DNA from: Utricularia gibba
Taxonomy: Eukaryota > Streptophyta > Magnoliopsida > Lamiales > Lentibulariaceae
Direction: 5' to 3'
DNA length: 64,000 nucleotides
Assembly (NCBI GenBank): GCA_002189035.1
Contig: NEEC01000009.1
Coordinates: 186,001-250,000, forward strand
A program made the translations under genes and the position numbers. Under the pieces are notes generated by a model. The model was not told the origin of the DNA and did not search any database. It saw nothing but the letters and a program-made list of their open reading frames with translations. Shown piece after piece: positions 48,831 to 62,225 of this stretch (its first letter is position 1; every line of letters starts with the position of its first letter).

Positions 48831-50538
48831 ACACTTCAAAAAAAGAAGGATTGGAAGCGATAATCCTTAAACATCACAAGCTCTAAAGATTGATAAGTTA
48901 AGAGTGTTCAAGCATTCAAAAAAGAGAAAATTCCTCACAAGATTTATGAAATGAACTAAAACAACTACAAAAGTGCATGTCTAGAATATTTATACTTTAG
49001 AATGGAGCTCTAACATTACTAAGCACAAAGTAAATAAAAAACCAAACCTAACAAGTCCAATAACAATTAGGATCTAAGGTATATCCAATTTCAAGTATTT
49101 GAACTCCTATGATGACAAGTTATCAAGTCTAAGTTTGATTTTAAAAATATTGAGTAAAGATTTGAGTGTAGCTTCAACCATCCTACTCTGACTTCTTGTC
49201 ATTGATTCTAGTAGAATGATCTTACTATCCAAAGTGTTTACTTGTGCAACATTCTTATTATTCTTCAAATACTTTTCACATCATCTTACTGGGTTCATCA
49301 TTGGTAATCTTGATTAAATTTATTTAGATTTAAACTTATACAAGCTTTGGTACAAAATGGTGGTTTTAGAGTTTTTTTGTTTGGATTTAAAGTCATGAGA
49401 CATTGATACGTAAATTTAAAAATATTGGATTAGGGTTTTTTATTTAAAATTATCCTTAATGAGTTGATGGTACTTTCTTTGATAGTAAGCATCATGTAAC
49501 CATCAATGCAATGCTTGGCATATAATTTTTTTTATGTTAATTAATGTGAAAATTACAAAAATAAAACTTTAAGTTTTAATTAGTATAAAGAGTATAACTC
49601 TCAAATTTTGTAATTACAAAAAAGATACCTCAAGTTGTCAAAACTATTCAAGAAAGACCCAAACGGTTTTTTTAGGCCATGAACTAATTCTGATGCTACA
49701 CCTAATAAAATATCATAATAATAATTTTTACATTCACATATGAAGTTTGATGAATCAAAATCACTTGTTAGGGTTATATCATATTTCCATATTATGATTT
49801 TTGAATTTCGGTTAAGTGTAAGATCATAAGAGAAGGAAGAATAGAAATTATAAATATTGTTATAACAATATATTATTAAAATGACATTAGATGTCAAAAC
49901 CGATTAATTTTAGTAACATGGTGGATTAAATATGTAATTATATAAATTTGAAGGTAAATTGTAAAAAATGTAAGTTAAAGGGACTGTGATATAATTTTGA
50001 AACTTGAAAATTAGATTATTTATATTAATTGTGATTTGCAGTGTCACAACAAACTTCACTCGTTAATTAATCATAGGATAAATCCTATTATGTGATGTTT
50101 ATGTTATCATAAATTTAGTTTTGATTAAATAAATGATGAAAATGAATACAAATAATTTTCAAAAATTCTTTTATAATTTGATGTTTAAGAACTTTTTTTC
50201 TTTTTTTTAACTCTCAACGACATATGAAAATTAGTTGGGTTAGGGAGAAACACAGAAATAAAATGGTCATTATAAGTGCGCCGGACCGGACATACGCTTA
50301 TTGGGTCGGACCATGCCTAGGCCCATGATATGGTCTGGCCCATAGCTTTTCCTCATCGTCCCAACAAACGATGAGTAAAAGCCAGTATACAGAAGCTCTC
50401 TGGAAACTCTCATTCGTAGTTTGCAGTGATCAAAGTTCTGGCGTTGGTGGTTGGATTTCGATGAAGCGTTGTCTAAGTTAAACTGAGTGTTGGGATTTCT
50501 CGGTGCTTTCTGTTGCCTTAACTTCTTGTAGGCCAGAA
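48831..50538. other. AT-rich intergenic DNA and rhomboid-like gene promoter
   Basis: Mostly AT-rich. The part to about 49350 may be retroelement LTR. No protein or RNA gene is seen. From about 50380 the sequence is the probable 5' UTR of the rhomboid-like gene. Confidence 0.5.
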
Positions 50539-52342
50539 ATGGTTTCTTTCGGGAATTTTACCCTTCTATGCAAGGGGTTAGCTGTGGTTTTGATTGTTGG
50601 TCACCTTTTATGTCTTTATTTCCCTCCTGTCGTCAATTATCTTGCTCTCATTCCGCCAAGTACGCTCTCTTTTTCTTTTCTTGAAATTTGATGGAATACT
50701 TGAATTTGGGCCTGGGTATTGCTCATCCGTGTTTTTGTTATTTTAGGTTGTTCGAGATTTTTCTTGTGAAGAATGTTGTTAGTTTATGGAGGAGATAGGT
50801 TCATTTTACTTAATTAATTCTGTAGGGAATGCAGTTTGCAATGCCAAAACCATGTTTTGCAGAATCCATGTTTTCCTTAAATTTTGGGTTGTTAGTTTCA
50901 TGGGTACAATCAAAAGAATCGAGAATGATGGTAGTCTACCAAGGGTGCTTTTTTGGGGTTTTACGTTATTCAGAGGTTAAATTTAGAGTAAAGGACCTTA
51001 AACCTTTTTAATAATACATTGTCTTCGTGGTGTTTCCTTTACATCTTTCCCATTTGTTTGCTTTATTTCAGGACAATTCCTTTTGTTTGGAATCTGATTA
51101 CATCTGCATATTTTGAGCAGACGACGGAGGGAGTATGTGCTTTGCTTGTTTATTACTCTACTTTCATTCACCATTGCCATTCCATTTCTCTTGAATAGAC
51201 ATCATTACGCTTCTGTAGGTGGTGATCAGCACAATTGCACTTCTCTTTACAGGGAAGCTGCTTGATCCTGTATGGGGTTCGAGGGAACTTTTCAGATTCA
51301 TTTTCTTGGTTAACTTCATGACATCAATTTGTGTCTTCATCACTGCCATTTTCTTATATTATGCCTCTGGCCGAGAGTTGTACCTGTGAGTGATGCTGGA
51401 TCTCTTTGCTTTGGATTAGAAGCGCCATGCCCACTACTCTTCATCTTAAGACAAATCTTTGCAGTTATCTACCTATATCTGGTTTCCAAGGAGCCGTCGC
51501 CGGACTTCTAGTAGGCATCAAGCAAACAATGCCTAATAAGGAACTGCCCTTGCTTAGGGTAAAAGCCAAAGTAAGATTCTTGATGGTTTCGGGTGTCATT
51601 GACTAAAACATTTTACAGATGTCATGCGAGAAAACTATCACCTGTATCTCTTTTTTCTCTTCAGCTAACCTCGTTTAACACTCTTGCAGTGGTTGCCTTC
51701 TCTGGCCATTCTAGCATATGTAATTGTAAGTTTTTTCAGAATAACAGAAGCAGCATCCTACATCCCAACGTTTATTTTTGGGGCATACACGGGATGGATA
51801 TACCTCAGGTACTGGCAAAAGAAACCAGAGTTGAAGTTCAGGGGTGATACAAGCGAAGATTTCGCTTTCTCTTCTTTCTTCCCTGCCTTTCTAAGGTATA
51901 TTATTTGCACTTTTTGCAAATCATAAGCCATAATTTGCTGCCTTCTTCATTTCCATTCTGCAATGGAATGCAGACGCATAGTGGATCCCGTTGCCACCGC
52001 TTTCGAGCTGGTCTTCTGTAGAAGGAAAACTGCAATTTCTGATGAAAGTAGAGACATTGCTTCTGGAGATGAAAACTCGGTGTCCAGGTCGCTTACTGCT
52101 GAGGAAGCCCGAAGAAGGTGAGTGTTTTTCAGCAACCCCACAATCACTTGCTGCACATACGTACCAGATAAGCTTTAATCATGGGAGTTGCCATCGCAAC
52201 CTGAAATGCGGAATCTGTAATCCATCTCTTGAATTGGAACAGGGAAAAGGGGCCGCGTGTGCTCCAGGAAAGATTGGCTGCTGAGAGATCACCTGCCAGG
52301 GGGCGACAGACGCACCAAGATGCGATATTAGAGAATGTGTAA
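50539..52342 (+). CDS. Rhomboid-like protein 19 (TMEM115 homologue)
   Basis: A multi-pass Golgi membrane protein of the TMEM115/RBL19 group, thought to be an inactive rhomboid relative acting in Golgi transport. Exons: 50539-50659, 51072-51132, 51219 to about 51388, then about 51468-51570, about 51691-51895, about 51975-52118 and a last one ending 52342. The start MVSFGNFTLLCKGLAVVLIV fits the family N-terminus. Then come TIPFVWNLITSAYFEQT, GKLLDPVWGSRELFRFIFLV, YLPISGFQGAVAGLLVGIKQ, FGAYTGWIYLRYWQKKPE and a polar cytoplasmic tail ending HQDAILENV. The rhomboid GxSG serine motif is not there (SGFQG instead). The first junction is one base short for in-frame splicing (see findings). It converges with the taxilin-like gene, with 278 bases between the stop codons. 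Confidence 0.88.
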
Positions 52343-52620
52343 CACCTTGGATGATGGAGCTTGCAGTTCATGATGAACTCGTTTAAGCTTGGTGTGATTC
52401 CCTTGACTCGATTTCCATGCGCAAGAGCAGTAGAATTGAATCACAAATTCGAATTTGTTGGAACTCACCATTTCAGGATTGGCATTAAATCGTCTACATG
52501 AGAGCGAGCGTGATGACACGAGTACAGGGGGTAAGAGCCAACGTCAAGACAGCCATGCCATGCTGTTTCAGCTGCTTCATAAAAAGATAGAATACACGTA
52601 CGAGTCCCACTAGTACGTGT

Positions 52621-55125
52621 TCATATTGGAACTGTCTCAGTTTTGCTGCTTCCAGAGCCTGTTTTCCTCTCAGCTTGCAGAGAGCGGCATAATGATTCGA
52701 GTCGATCTTTTTGATTTCTTGTCTTTTCCAACTGTTTCTTCAAGCGCTCGCGCTGTGCAGAGCAGGAAAAAATGTGAAGACCACGTGTTGTGTAAGGGCA
52801 TGAATTGTAACCAAGTTTGGGACAGACGAGACCTCATCTGCTAACTCTATGAGGGTGATGTCCGTTTTCTCACATTTGCTTTTCAGGAAGGTGTTTTCTT
52901 TCTTTAGTTCCTTGATAGAACTTGCCATCTGAATTCAGATAAGCTGAGAGAATTGACGGAAACGAATAAAGCATTGAAATTTGACGCTAAAAAAAAATAC
53001 CTTCTCGATTTCTTGTTTGAAAGTGTCAAAAACCTCATTGCTCTTGAGCAACGCTTCCTAAGAAGGAACAGAACAGACAGGAATCCATCATGGAAAGCTC
53101 CTTTGATAACTTGAGAACCCGTTTGCCAAATCTAACCTGGAATAATTGGAACTTTTCGCTATCAGCTGTTACTTGCATCCTGAGGTTCTTTTCAGTGGCT
53201 AAAAGCTGTGACACTTGATCAGCGTACAGTTTCATTTGAGACTGTTCCTGCTTCATCTTCTCTTCATGTTGCTGAAGATTCAATTCGGCAAGCTGAAGTT
53301 CAAGCGTTTTCTGTTTTAACTGCAAAAACCGAGAAAAATCATTAGATGTAAGCTAAACACAAGCACCCGGGCAGATTTTCATCACGAGATAAACAGACCT
53401 GCTGTGCATGTTCCTGCTCTGACAGCTTGTATTGCTCAACAAGTTGTTTTAACTTGATTTTTAACCTGAATACGGGAAACACCACATAGTTGACAACGAA
53501 GCAAAAATATGGTCGACCATCTAGGAACTTCTCTTACATTTCATTCTCTTTCAGCTGGGAGATGCATTCATCTTTCTGCTCCTCCAGCTTACTGCTCACT
53601 TCCTGTACAACAACAGAGAAGTGATACAGCAAGATATTGAAACTAAAAACTGTAATTTAGAGTGTGCACGCTTAAATTAACACCCAACAGCTAATAGTGA
53701 AGTTCTAAGGTGTTAAATAAACTAATGTGGAAGACATGAACCTTTATTGCATTGTGAAACTTGGTAGATAGATCTAATCTCAAATTTTGGCCCTCCGAGG
53801 ACACCTTTTTGCACTCATCCTGGCATAAAACATTAACAGAAACATTATAAGTTGCAGTTGTGTTCCAAATTCATGCCAGTATTTGCATCTACGAGATTCA
53901 AATAGCAAGACAATTAATGTCAAATCATTCATGAAAACTTACTGTTAACAACTTATTCTGTCGTTGCAGCTCCCGGCACAATGATTCAAGCCTATCTCGA
54001 ACCGCAAGAGCTGGTTAAAGTAAAATCCACAGATTAGAGGAAGACAAGCATCCGCTATATTGTCAGGATTAAAACAAGGTCCTACTTTGTATCATATAGC
54101 TGCACTACCCTAACACAATTGCCAATATCATACTAACTTAAATCTGAAGAATGACCAACCAGAATCTCTTTCAGCAACAACTTGTTGATACCTCAAAGTG
54201 AACTCCAAAAACTCCTCTGACTTAAGAGCAGGTTTCCCATTTTTACGCCTTACTTCAGAGGCTTCCTGAAATATATATTTCATATGAACCATTAGCAAGT
54301 AGATGAGCATCAGTTTCAAAGAATTCACAAAGAAAAAAGATCCAAATCCAAAATCTAGAAGCTCTCTTTTTTCCAACAATAAAAAATTATTTAATACCTT
54401 TTTGTTGTTTCCAACACTTGATCCTGCAGAAACTTCACCCATTCCCACCCTTCCCTTGTCTGAAAAATAAAGAAGACTCAAATATCAGTTCAAGGTAGAA
54501 AATGTCAGGCTGAAAGCGCCTAATGATCCACATTTCGAAAGTTCAACAATCTGAGGAAACAAAATGCGCGTCCCCAATAAAAGAAAGAAATTATGAAAAC
54601 CCCAACAGCAATTTTCCTACATTCCAATTAAGCTTCCTCACAAAGCATACTTTTTCTATCCACTCGAGGAGAGGAAAAGTATTCTCAGTCCTCAACCCAT
54701 CCAAGTAACTGATTTTATGAATCCGAATCAAGAGTTAAAGCAACTACCCAGGAGCAAACTCAGAGGCTAAAAAGAAAGAGCATCAATGGAGGAATAAGAT
54801 AAAAAAACAGAATCCATACAAAAACAATTTTGAATAACGGATTACTTTTATCCTCATCGTTCACTGCATCGGGAGCATCGCTTACATCTTCCAGAGAAGG
54901 TGATTCACTTGGTCGACTCTCGTTCTCGATCAATGGCAAACAGCAGCCTCCAGTCAAAAGCTCCGGCAACCGGTCCGGATCCACCAATATCTCCTCTCTG
55001 TAATCCGGCACCACATCCTCCGACGTCTCCGTGGCGGAGGATTCCACAAATCCGTCAGGTAGCGCGTCTGCTTCCGGAAGCCGATTAACTTCCGGATTCG
55101 AGTTCAATTTCCGATTTTCCTGCAT
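52621..55125 (-). CDS. Taxilin-family long coiled-coil protein
   Basis: About ten short exons encode an acidic N-terminus (MQENRKLNSNPEVNRLPEAD, then DGFVESSATETSEDVVPDYR) and a long coiled coil. Blocks in order are SEEFLEFTLRYQQVVAERDS, RDRLESLCRELQRQNKLL, LRLDLSTKFHNAIKEVSSKL, LKIKLKQLVEQYKLSEQEHA, LELQLAELNLQQHEEKMKQE, KSNEVFDTFKQEIEKMASSI and a last exon with RERLKKQLEKTRNQKDRLES ending KTETVPI. The pair RLESLCRELQ and the KSNEVFxxFKxExxKM box are taxilin hallmarks. Animal taxilins bind syntaxins and nascent chains; the plant role is not well known. The start is the ATG opening the MQEN segment; an in-frame ATG 36 codons upstream is possible but its extra peptide is not family-like. Confidence 0.86.
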
Positions 55126-55638
55126 TTCTGATGTGCAGAAAACGAACGCTCTCGCGGCGCGGGGGCGGCGAAACCAGTTATTTCCTCCAAGTCCTCCCCA
55201 GACACGTTCGACGTTTAGCGACCTAACCGACAAAAACCCTATTCTCCAGCCTTCTCTACGCCATCTTCTGGATCAGCAGCTTCTTTATCAGGAACATCGC
55301 CCCAAACACCAAGTTAGCATTGCTGCGGTGAGGCGCGTGGCTGGTGTTTTACAAAATTAGCAAATTTAAGTAATTTAATTTAGTATTTTTAAAAAAAAAA
55401 TTAAAAAAAATCGATTTAATTTATTATAAAGAAATCAATAATGGATTAGCCCAATTTTAAGAGACCTTATTCCCACATTATCTTTTCTTGTTTAATAATC
55501 ATTCCAGAAGTATTACGTTGAACGGTTGAAGTAATAAAATTACGCTAACATAATAATTAGGCTAATATTAAAAAAAAAACAACAACAAAAACCCTTCTGA
55601 AAACCCTCCGTCACGCAGTTGGGAACCATCCTTCAAGT
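55126..55638. other. Intergenic, taxilin-like 5' side and VPS33 3' side
   Basis: Left part is the taxilin-like 5' UTR and promoter (both genes read on the minus strand). The rest is AT-rich and ends at the VPS33 stop codon. No gene seen. Confidence 0.55.
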
Positions 55639-58600
55639 TCAACCCCACTTATCGACGAAGGTTTCAATCAAACTCCGGCCATTCACGATTTTTGTAGTTC
55701 CCACCATCAACTCATAAGCCATCCCTTCCTGCACCAGACACGGTCAATCAAAATGGGGCTTCCTTTTTACAGCATTTTTGTATGGATCATCCGGATAGAT
55801 GGAGGAAGAAGAAAAGGATGCCATGCCTGGGAACTCAGGAAGCGGAGCGCGGATATCTCCGCAAATGTGACCCCGCCGATGAAAACCACAAACACCAGAG
55901 GTCGTCTACCACCATCAAGTCTGGGGGAGGAGTGAAGGATGGATGGATGGATCAACATTTTTGCATTCAGTGTGATGAAAGAGGAAGTAGAGTTGAGATT
56001 TAGTACTTGTCTGAACTGCTGACATTTCCAGCAGGCTGCTTGTCATAAGGCAATCCTCTCTGGAAGAGATGTATATTCAAGCTTAGCCACTGTGCCTCGA
56101 CTTTAACTGGTAAAGAGAAAGGGAGGGTGTGAGATGATAAAATGACTGACCCTCTTAGTTTCAGTGTGTGGCCCAGGTAATAGCTTCAGAATTTCTTCGA
56201 TTGGGCGCCTGCAGGGTACATAGACAAGAAGCCATGAAAGAAAGTGGCATGGAAAAGTGACCAGAGACATTGGAAATTTAAAAATTATGTTCACCATCCA
56301 GATCTGATTGCCTGCTGAATGAGACGAACACTCAGGGGAGCGTAGCCCGAGAAGACATAGGAAATGTCGCTTGGACTGGTGATTTAAGAGCGGAAAATAT
56401 TATACACAAGCCCGAGTAAAAGAGAAAGAAACGTTACGTTGGAAAAGAAAAGCATATAGAACGAAAGAATACTTGGCTGTATCTTTATTCTCAACCACCA
56501 GTTGGAAGGCACGTTTAATGGTCAGCCAGTTATTCTTGGTATCCTGCAAGAGTCAGAGATCACCTTTGTTCAGTCAGAAACCTAAGACGCAGCTGAACAC
56601 ACATGGTGACGACCATTGGTGATTCATAAAACTTCACCTGTTTCTTGAGCAACCCAGCCTTTTCCAAGTTATTAAGCGTGGCAATATGCTCAAAACCGTA
56701 GCTGTGCAGAAATTCTCTCCTGGACAAGCACATGAAAGTTTATTGAACTTCAGAGAGTTGATTGAATAATTCATAAAGGCAATGTAATTATAATATTCTA
56801 GCTCCTCTTGCCTCAAATAGTCATAATTCTTTTTTGGTAACCCTGAGTTAGTAATTGAAAATAGAACCAGAAGGCGCAGGACATCCACAAGAGGCTCCTG
56901 TTTATGAATCATTTCTTCAACATAGTCAAAACATCTGCATTTAAAGACCATATTCAAGTTAGAAAAAGTAAAGAACCCCCCCCCCCCCCCAAAAAAAAAG
57001 AAAAAAAAAAACTAGTGTTAGGTAACTTCACAAAATCCAACAAGCAGAAGTTAGAAAGCTAGCCCCGCCAGTCATGCTTGAAGAAGACTGTGGCGTACAT
57101 TTCATAGCTCTCAGCTTCCACAAGGGTTTGCTCCATATCAAGTCTCCCATGAAATGACGGTTTTGACGTGAGTGTGGAAAGATGTTGAGCAAGATTTATG
57201 TGCCTCTGAATAGATGAATATAGGTCAGAATATGCAAGTAGACAAATGACATAGGCAAGTAACAGTCCTCACAGTCATTTCTGGTAATGAATGAAGCTTC
57301 CTCACAAAGTCCTTCAGTTCAGAGACTTGAGTCTGCAAACCAGGTGGCATAGCAAGCATTCATAACCCCACAGCAGATAAAATGAACCTAGATAATGTTA
57401 TGGCTCAGACAAACACGAGATTTTTATTTCATCATGTTTCGAATATCATATGCTTTCTTTCATTGGAACTTCAATATAGATCTAAGATGACTAAAAAATG
57501 TTACTTAGAGTATGCATGCCCAGATAAAAATTCAGAAAATAGGCAAGTGACCTAACATAAATAGTATGCAGTAAGAAAGACTCCATAGCCATGTGGCTCT
57601 GTTTCATGAATATGAGGGATACAGGAGAGCATAAGGTCTTACTGTATTCGTAATATCTGTGTAGTCTTGTTTCATGGATGTTGCTTTTTGACGAAGAACC
57701 TGAAATATACTGCAACTGAAAATCAAAAAATGATTCAAAGTATCAAAACTGCAGAAAAATAAGTGGAAAGTTCAAAATTGTGTATGAGTTCAACCTGGAT
57801 AACAACTTCAAAATTCAGATCGCGTATCTCTTTGTATAACTTGTCACTACAGTAAAGATAGAAATTACTGATTAGTATGATATGATTAACAAAGTTAGAG
57901 TTGGTGGCAACCCTTCAGAACAGGACACCAGACACATGTCACATAAACGGCAAGAGTGAGTTAAATTTTCACTGAATATGAATAATTCGTAAAGTCAAGA
58001 GAACAAACTAAAATGACAAATACTGCACATGCCAATGTAAAATCCCCTAATATGTATTAATGGTAAGAATATAAATACAAAAAAGAGCAAAAAATAAGTG
58101 AAATATTCACCTCGAATTAAGGGGCACCTTTGTCTTCTTCCCGCCTTGTTGAACTCCCATAACAGAAGCATCTACTTCTAAAGCACCATCATTGATCCCG
58201 ATAAACTGCAATGAGCAATTAGAAATGGTTATTACCAAAAAAACGAAAACAAATGACAAAAGGAACTATACTGTGGCATATGTTGGCTTTTCAATTTATT
58301 TTTAAGAATAATGATTCTTGTTCCACGGCAGCATCTTTGGATTACTGAAATGGAAAAAAGAGAAAAAGGGAGAAACAGATCCAATTGTTTCATCAGAAAA
58401 GATTTGCTTCACCTCATCCAGCAATCCTTCATAAGTCATTTGAGAGCACATTGGAGTGACCATGTCCACCTGTCAGAAGTAAGAAGAAAATCCATTTGAG
58501 TTGTCTGCTCAAGAAACTTCAAGGATGTAGTGATAAACAGTTCAAATGTGTCTCTTTCCTCCTTTTTTTTATTCATTGTAAGGACTTCAAAAACACGGCT

Positions 58601-59971
58601 ACCTCTCTGTCTAGAAGTATAAGTGTATTTATTTCTGGAATGTTGGCCTGCATTAAAAAAAAAAAATCAGAAAGGCTAGGTTTCATCGCCAGAGTCACCC
58701 AAAGGCAAGCTATTTAATTTGAAAAATGGTACCTCTGATGTAATGGCAGGCTCCTCAGCTTGCAAGCGACCGAGAATTTCAGCCACCCGAGTAGCTGCTT
58801 TGCCTTTGGTTCTAATATTTGGTATCACTCCAAAAGAGAACTGAATAAAAAAGTTTTATGCATCAGAAAAACAAGTTAAATAAAAGAACACAGGGAAAAG
58901 TTGCTAATGAAAATTGAATACTGCAGATCAGCATTTTGAAGATCATCGAGGTGCCATCAATATAAGTACAGTAATCATACCTCCAGACTGTGAATGGCTT
59001 TAGCAATATGCCATAGGCAGGTTGTATCTCCATCAACTAAATATTCCTGTCAACAATATAATCATAATATTATAGACACACAACTCACTCTCTTTGTTAT
59101 ATTAATAAAAAAACACTCATACCTTCACGGCAAGGTCAAGTTCAAATGATAATACATCCTCATCAAGCGGAATCATGTATAAGGGGAACTCCCGATGCTC
59201 AGCAAGCTATGCACTTTTTCTTCTATAAGAATCTAAAGAAACTCAATCATTAATGGAATGTTCAAGATATAATTTCATCCTTTTGTTGGAAGCTACCTTA
59301 CCTTCTCGCAGACTACTAGACGACGAGGAACAAAATAAAGATGATACTCTCTTTGGAGTCCCTTTGATATATCACTTTGGATATGTGATGCGATAAATTT
59401 CATGTAGTTGAGCTGAGCCCGAACAAGGTAAACCACTTTGGTGCGTTCAGTTTGAATAGGCTCAGCCGCCAGATATCGCAGCTCAGAGCCATGCTCCTAG
59501 AATATTGGAAATCGTAAATTTATCTAGTTCCCCAACATCAAAAACCATTGTAACTGGCTGCAGTGATCAATCGCTGTCAATCAAATCCATGAAGAATGCA
59601 AGAATATACCTTCAGGTCCGAGCTGTGGATTAGAAACGAGAGCGACCCACCAAGTTTCGGATCCATCACTAGACATTTGTCCCCTCGGATCTTCAATGCC
59701 CAATGTGAAGCAGAAAGGAATAAAAGCAAAAAGTAAAACAGTGGCACATGAAAACAATATGACCAAGGACCACGGATCGAACAGCACTCACGTTCCTTAG
59801 GATGATTTCCAGCTCCGCTCGTGCCCGTGCGCTGTGGGAGGCAACATTCGCGCTGAATAAAAACAAATGCCGAGGAGGAAAAAAAAGGCTAACTTTACAT
59901 CAGAGTCAATGAATTCACCGTATAGCGGTCAGATTGATCGGGGCATTCTCCAAATTTGGAATTTGAGACAT
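55639..59971 (-). CDS. VPS33, Sec1/Munc18 subunit of HOPS and CORVET
   Basis: VPS33 is the SM-family protein of the vacuolar/endosomal tethering complexes and binds SNARE bundles for fusion with the vacuole. The first exon reads [18 protein letters not shown] (from 59971). Later exons include [50 protein letters not shown] followed by [53 protein letters not shown] and [20 protein letters not shown]. Next are [39 protein letters not shown] and the end [25 protein letters not shown]. The LLDREVDMVTP block and the final [13 protein letters not shown] block are diagnostic of VPS33. Roughly 15 exons; no broken one in the parts read. Confidence 0.92.
56977..56990. repeat. Poly-C then poly-A tract inside a VPS33 intron
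   Basis: Fourteen C followed by nine A. It is intronic and does not touch a splice site. Confidence 0.8.
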
Positions 59972-60755
59972 GGCGTGCCCTCTGCCTTTCACTGAAGTGT
60001 GAAAATGAAGTCTATTCCTGTATATTGCAGATACCGCTGCTCATCCCCGCAAATCATGTACGGCAGAGTTCACTGTGATTTAGGTCGCGATACGAATATC
60101 GCGAAACTTGGATTGCCAGAAACAGTCGGCTTGAACGGATGCCCAGCAATAGGCAGGCCTAGTTTGTTAATTGCGTTTAAATTAAAAGTGTTTAGATTAT
60201 TTTAGTTTACTGTATCCCATAAATAATGATTTAGAATGAAATATGTATTTGGTAGATAGGGTTCAATAATATGGAATTATCAATTTTATATGTTTGTTAG
60301 AAGGGTTTGTGCATACGTTCTCAATACTCGAAAATATGAATTCTCTAATATAACTTTTATGTATAATATAATATCTTATTATCCTATTTTGACCCCACAT
60401 ATAGAAACATGAGATTCAGATTGGGAAATTCGAAACCCTCTAGTTGCGATATGCATGGATCTTCGGCTCATACAACTCTGAGAGCAAGTTTGATTTACCA
60501 AAAAATTGGGTATTGGGTGATGCATTAGGTATTTTTTTCTCGAATTTGAGGCGTTTATTTCATTTGCCGGTTGAATGATCTTAACCACGTGGATTGAGCG
60601 ACTGGGTGTTAGTGTGCGTGATGTTTTTTGAGTAATATGGCTGTGAATTGTGCCTCTGAAACCCATATAATGTTGTTATACTTCTTGTGCCATATTGAGC
60701 TACACGTGCATTGTGCTTTTGTCATGGGTTGCGCACTAATGTGTTGGTTGCAGAA
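59972..60755. other. VPS33 promoter and left flank of the right-edge Harbinger element
   Basis: The first 250 bases are the VPS33 promoter. A perfect hairpin with 8-base arms (TCGCGATA/TATCGCGA) lies at 60085-60104. AT-rich DNA follows, then the left end of the right-edge Harbinger element, which I could not fix; a possible start is near 60478. Confidence 0.45.
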
Positions 60756-61834
60756 ATGGTTGGAGCAAGCGTGCGTACAACAAAACGTGGGAGAAGTGGT
60801 GATAACATTAAGACCAAAAGACAGTGGAAATCTGATGAAGAGCGCTTTCTGATCCACACTCTAAAGGATATCATTCAAGGTGGATGGAAAGCAGAGAATG
60901 GATTCAAAGGTAATTACCTTCAAGCACTAGACGAGGCGTTCCTCAAATTGTGTCCCGGCTCAGATATCAGAGGCACTCCCCACATGCAATCAAAGATTCA
61001 TAACTGGAAAAAAGATTACAATGCCATATCTAACTTTCTCAATAAGTCAGGTACCAGGTATGATAACTCAACAAACATGGTAGATGCTAGTGAGGATTTG
61101 TGGATGGAGTTCAAACATGTATTGTTGTTCTAATATATATGTAGTAGGTAGTTCCTATGAGATTATTAATGTACACTTATGGATTACATGTGCAGCACAA
61201 TGAGAAGGTGTACAATTTGTTGCAGTTTAAGCGTTGGCCTTACTATCCATATTGGTGCATCATCTTTGGCAAAGATAGAGCCAAAGGAGAATTTGCAGAA
61301 TGTGTCCCTGATGCTGCTGATGCAACACAGCAGGCTGATGACTCTATGGCCGGTTTGGAACAACCATTGCATCTTCTTGAGTATCCTGAAGTGGAGGTTG
61401 ACTCGGAAAAAAACGGTGACCAAAGATCACATGATGCATCCTCTACATATGAAGAGTATACCTCATCAGGAGGGACTCCTAGAGGCCGCACAGGTAATCA
61501 CACTACACCAACCAGTGGTGATGAACCTAGGAAGAAGAAGAGGAGGCAATGTCTAGAACTTGATAGCTTGGTGGAGTTGAAAGAAATGAGTAAGCGAACA
61601 AATGATGCCATCGCACAACTGGAAGAAATACTTACTGCTGAAAAAAATGACCTACGGGAATGTCGAAATGCTGCTGCAGACATCATCCGAGGGATGCCAT
61701 TGCAATTAACTACAATGCAGCGTCTAGGAGTGACTGAAGTCATCTTGAGTAACCCCATAAAGCTACAGCTTTTTCTGGACAGCAATAGTACAGAACGTGA
61801 GGTTATGGTGGATGAGATTGTGAGAGGTCTATGA
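60756..61834 (+). CDS. Myb/SANT-like protein of Harbinger element H3, intact
   Basis: Two exons (60756-61118 and 61196-61834) join in frame to give 333 aa. The first holds the Myb/SANT-like domain: RQWKSDEERFLIHTLKDIIQ, GGWKAENGFKGNYLQALDEA, QSKIHNWKKDYNAISNFLNK. The second starts near FKRWPYYPYWCIIFGKDRAK and has a basic patch (EPRKKKRRQCLE), a likely nuclear signal, and a C-terminal helical region (RECRNAAADIIRGMPLQLTT, TEVILSNPIKLQLFLDSNST). The same blocks occur in the broken H2 copy. In Harbinger elements this protein helps the transposase reach the nucleus and bind ends. No stop or shift is seen, so this copy may still be expressed. The ATG chosen follows directly after an acceptor-like AG, so a leader intron is possible. 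Confidence 0.85.
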
Positions 61835-62078
61835 TATTCGTTACACCTCTGTTTTTCCTTTGTTGTTTTGATTATATCCACTTATGATGTCCATGTATCA
61901 TGACGATCATTTTGCTTTGCGTGACAATATTACGCTTTACATGTTTGCCATGGGTAGCTGATATCTGATTTCAGTTTGTGTAACCAAATATATTTATCAA
62001 GCCCCTGTAACCTATAGAAAGCAGAACAGCAGAACTCGTCCATTTCTAGGCACCGCAAATAAAGGTTGTAGTGTCTAT

Positions 62079-62161
62079 CATGCATCCTATCTTTTCAGGC
62101 ACCACAAATATGCTCTTGCGGTGCTTGGCATCGATGCGCTAGTAAACTGCATGTGTGTGGC
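62079..62161. repeat. Direct repeat, copy 1 (with GCACC hairpin)
   Basis: About 83 bases starting CATGCATCCTATCTTTTCAG recur 147 bases downstream. Each copy contains a small hairpin, here GCACCACAAATATGCTCTTG followed by CGGTGC. Confidence 0.85.
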
Positions 62162-62225
62162 ACTCAGCCCGACCTCTCGCGTGTTAGGTGTGAAGTATTG
62201 ACTGCACTGGATTGCCCTTCGAAGA

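Noticed and set aside
8550-59971. Functional cluster of vacuolar trafficking genes (VPS53 and VPS33 in one window)
   Set aside because: They belong to different complexes, lie 42 kb apart with unrelated genes and transposons between; plants rarely cluster such genes.
60085-60104. Perfect 8-base-arm hairpin as a functional element
   Set aside because: Short, no second copy and no known motif; may be chance in the VPS33 promoter.
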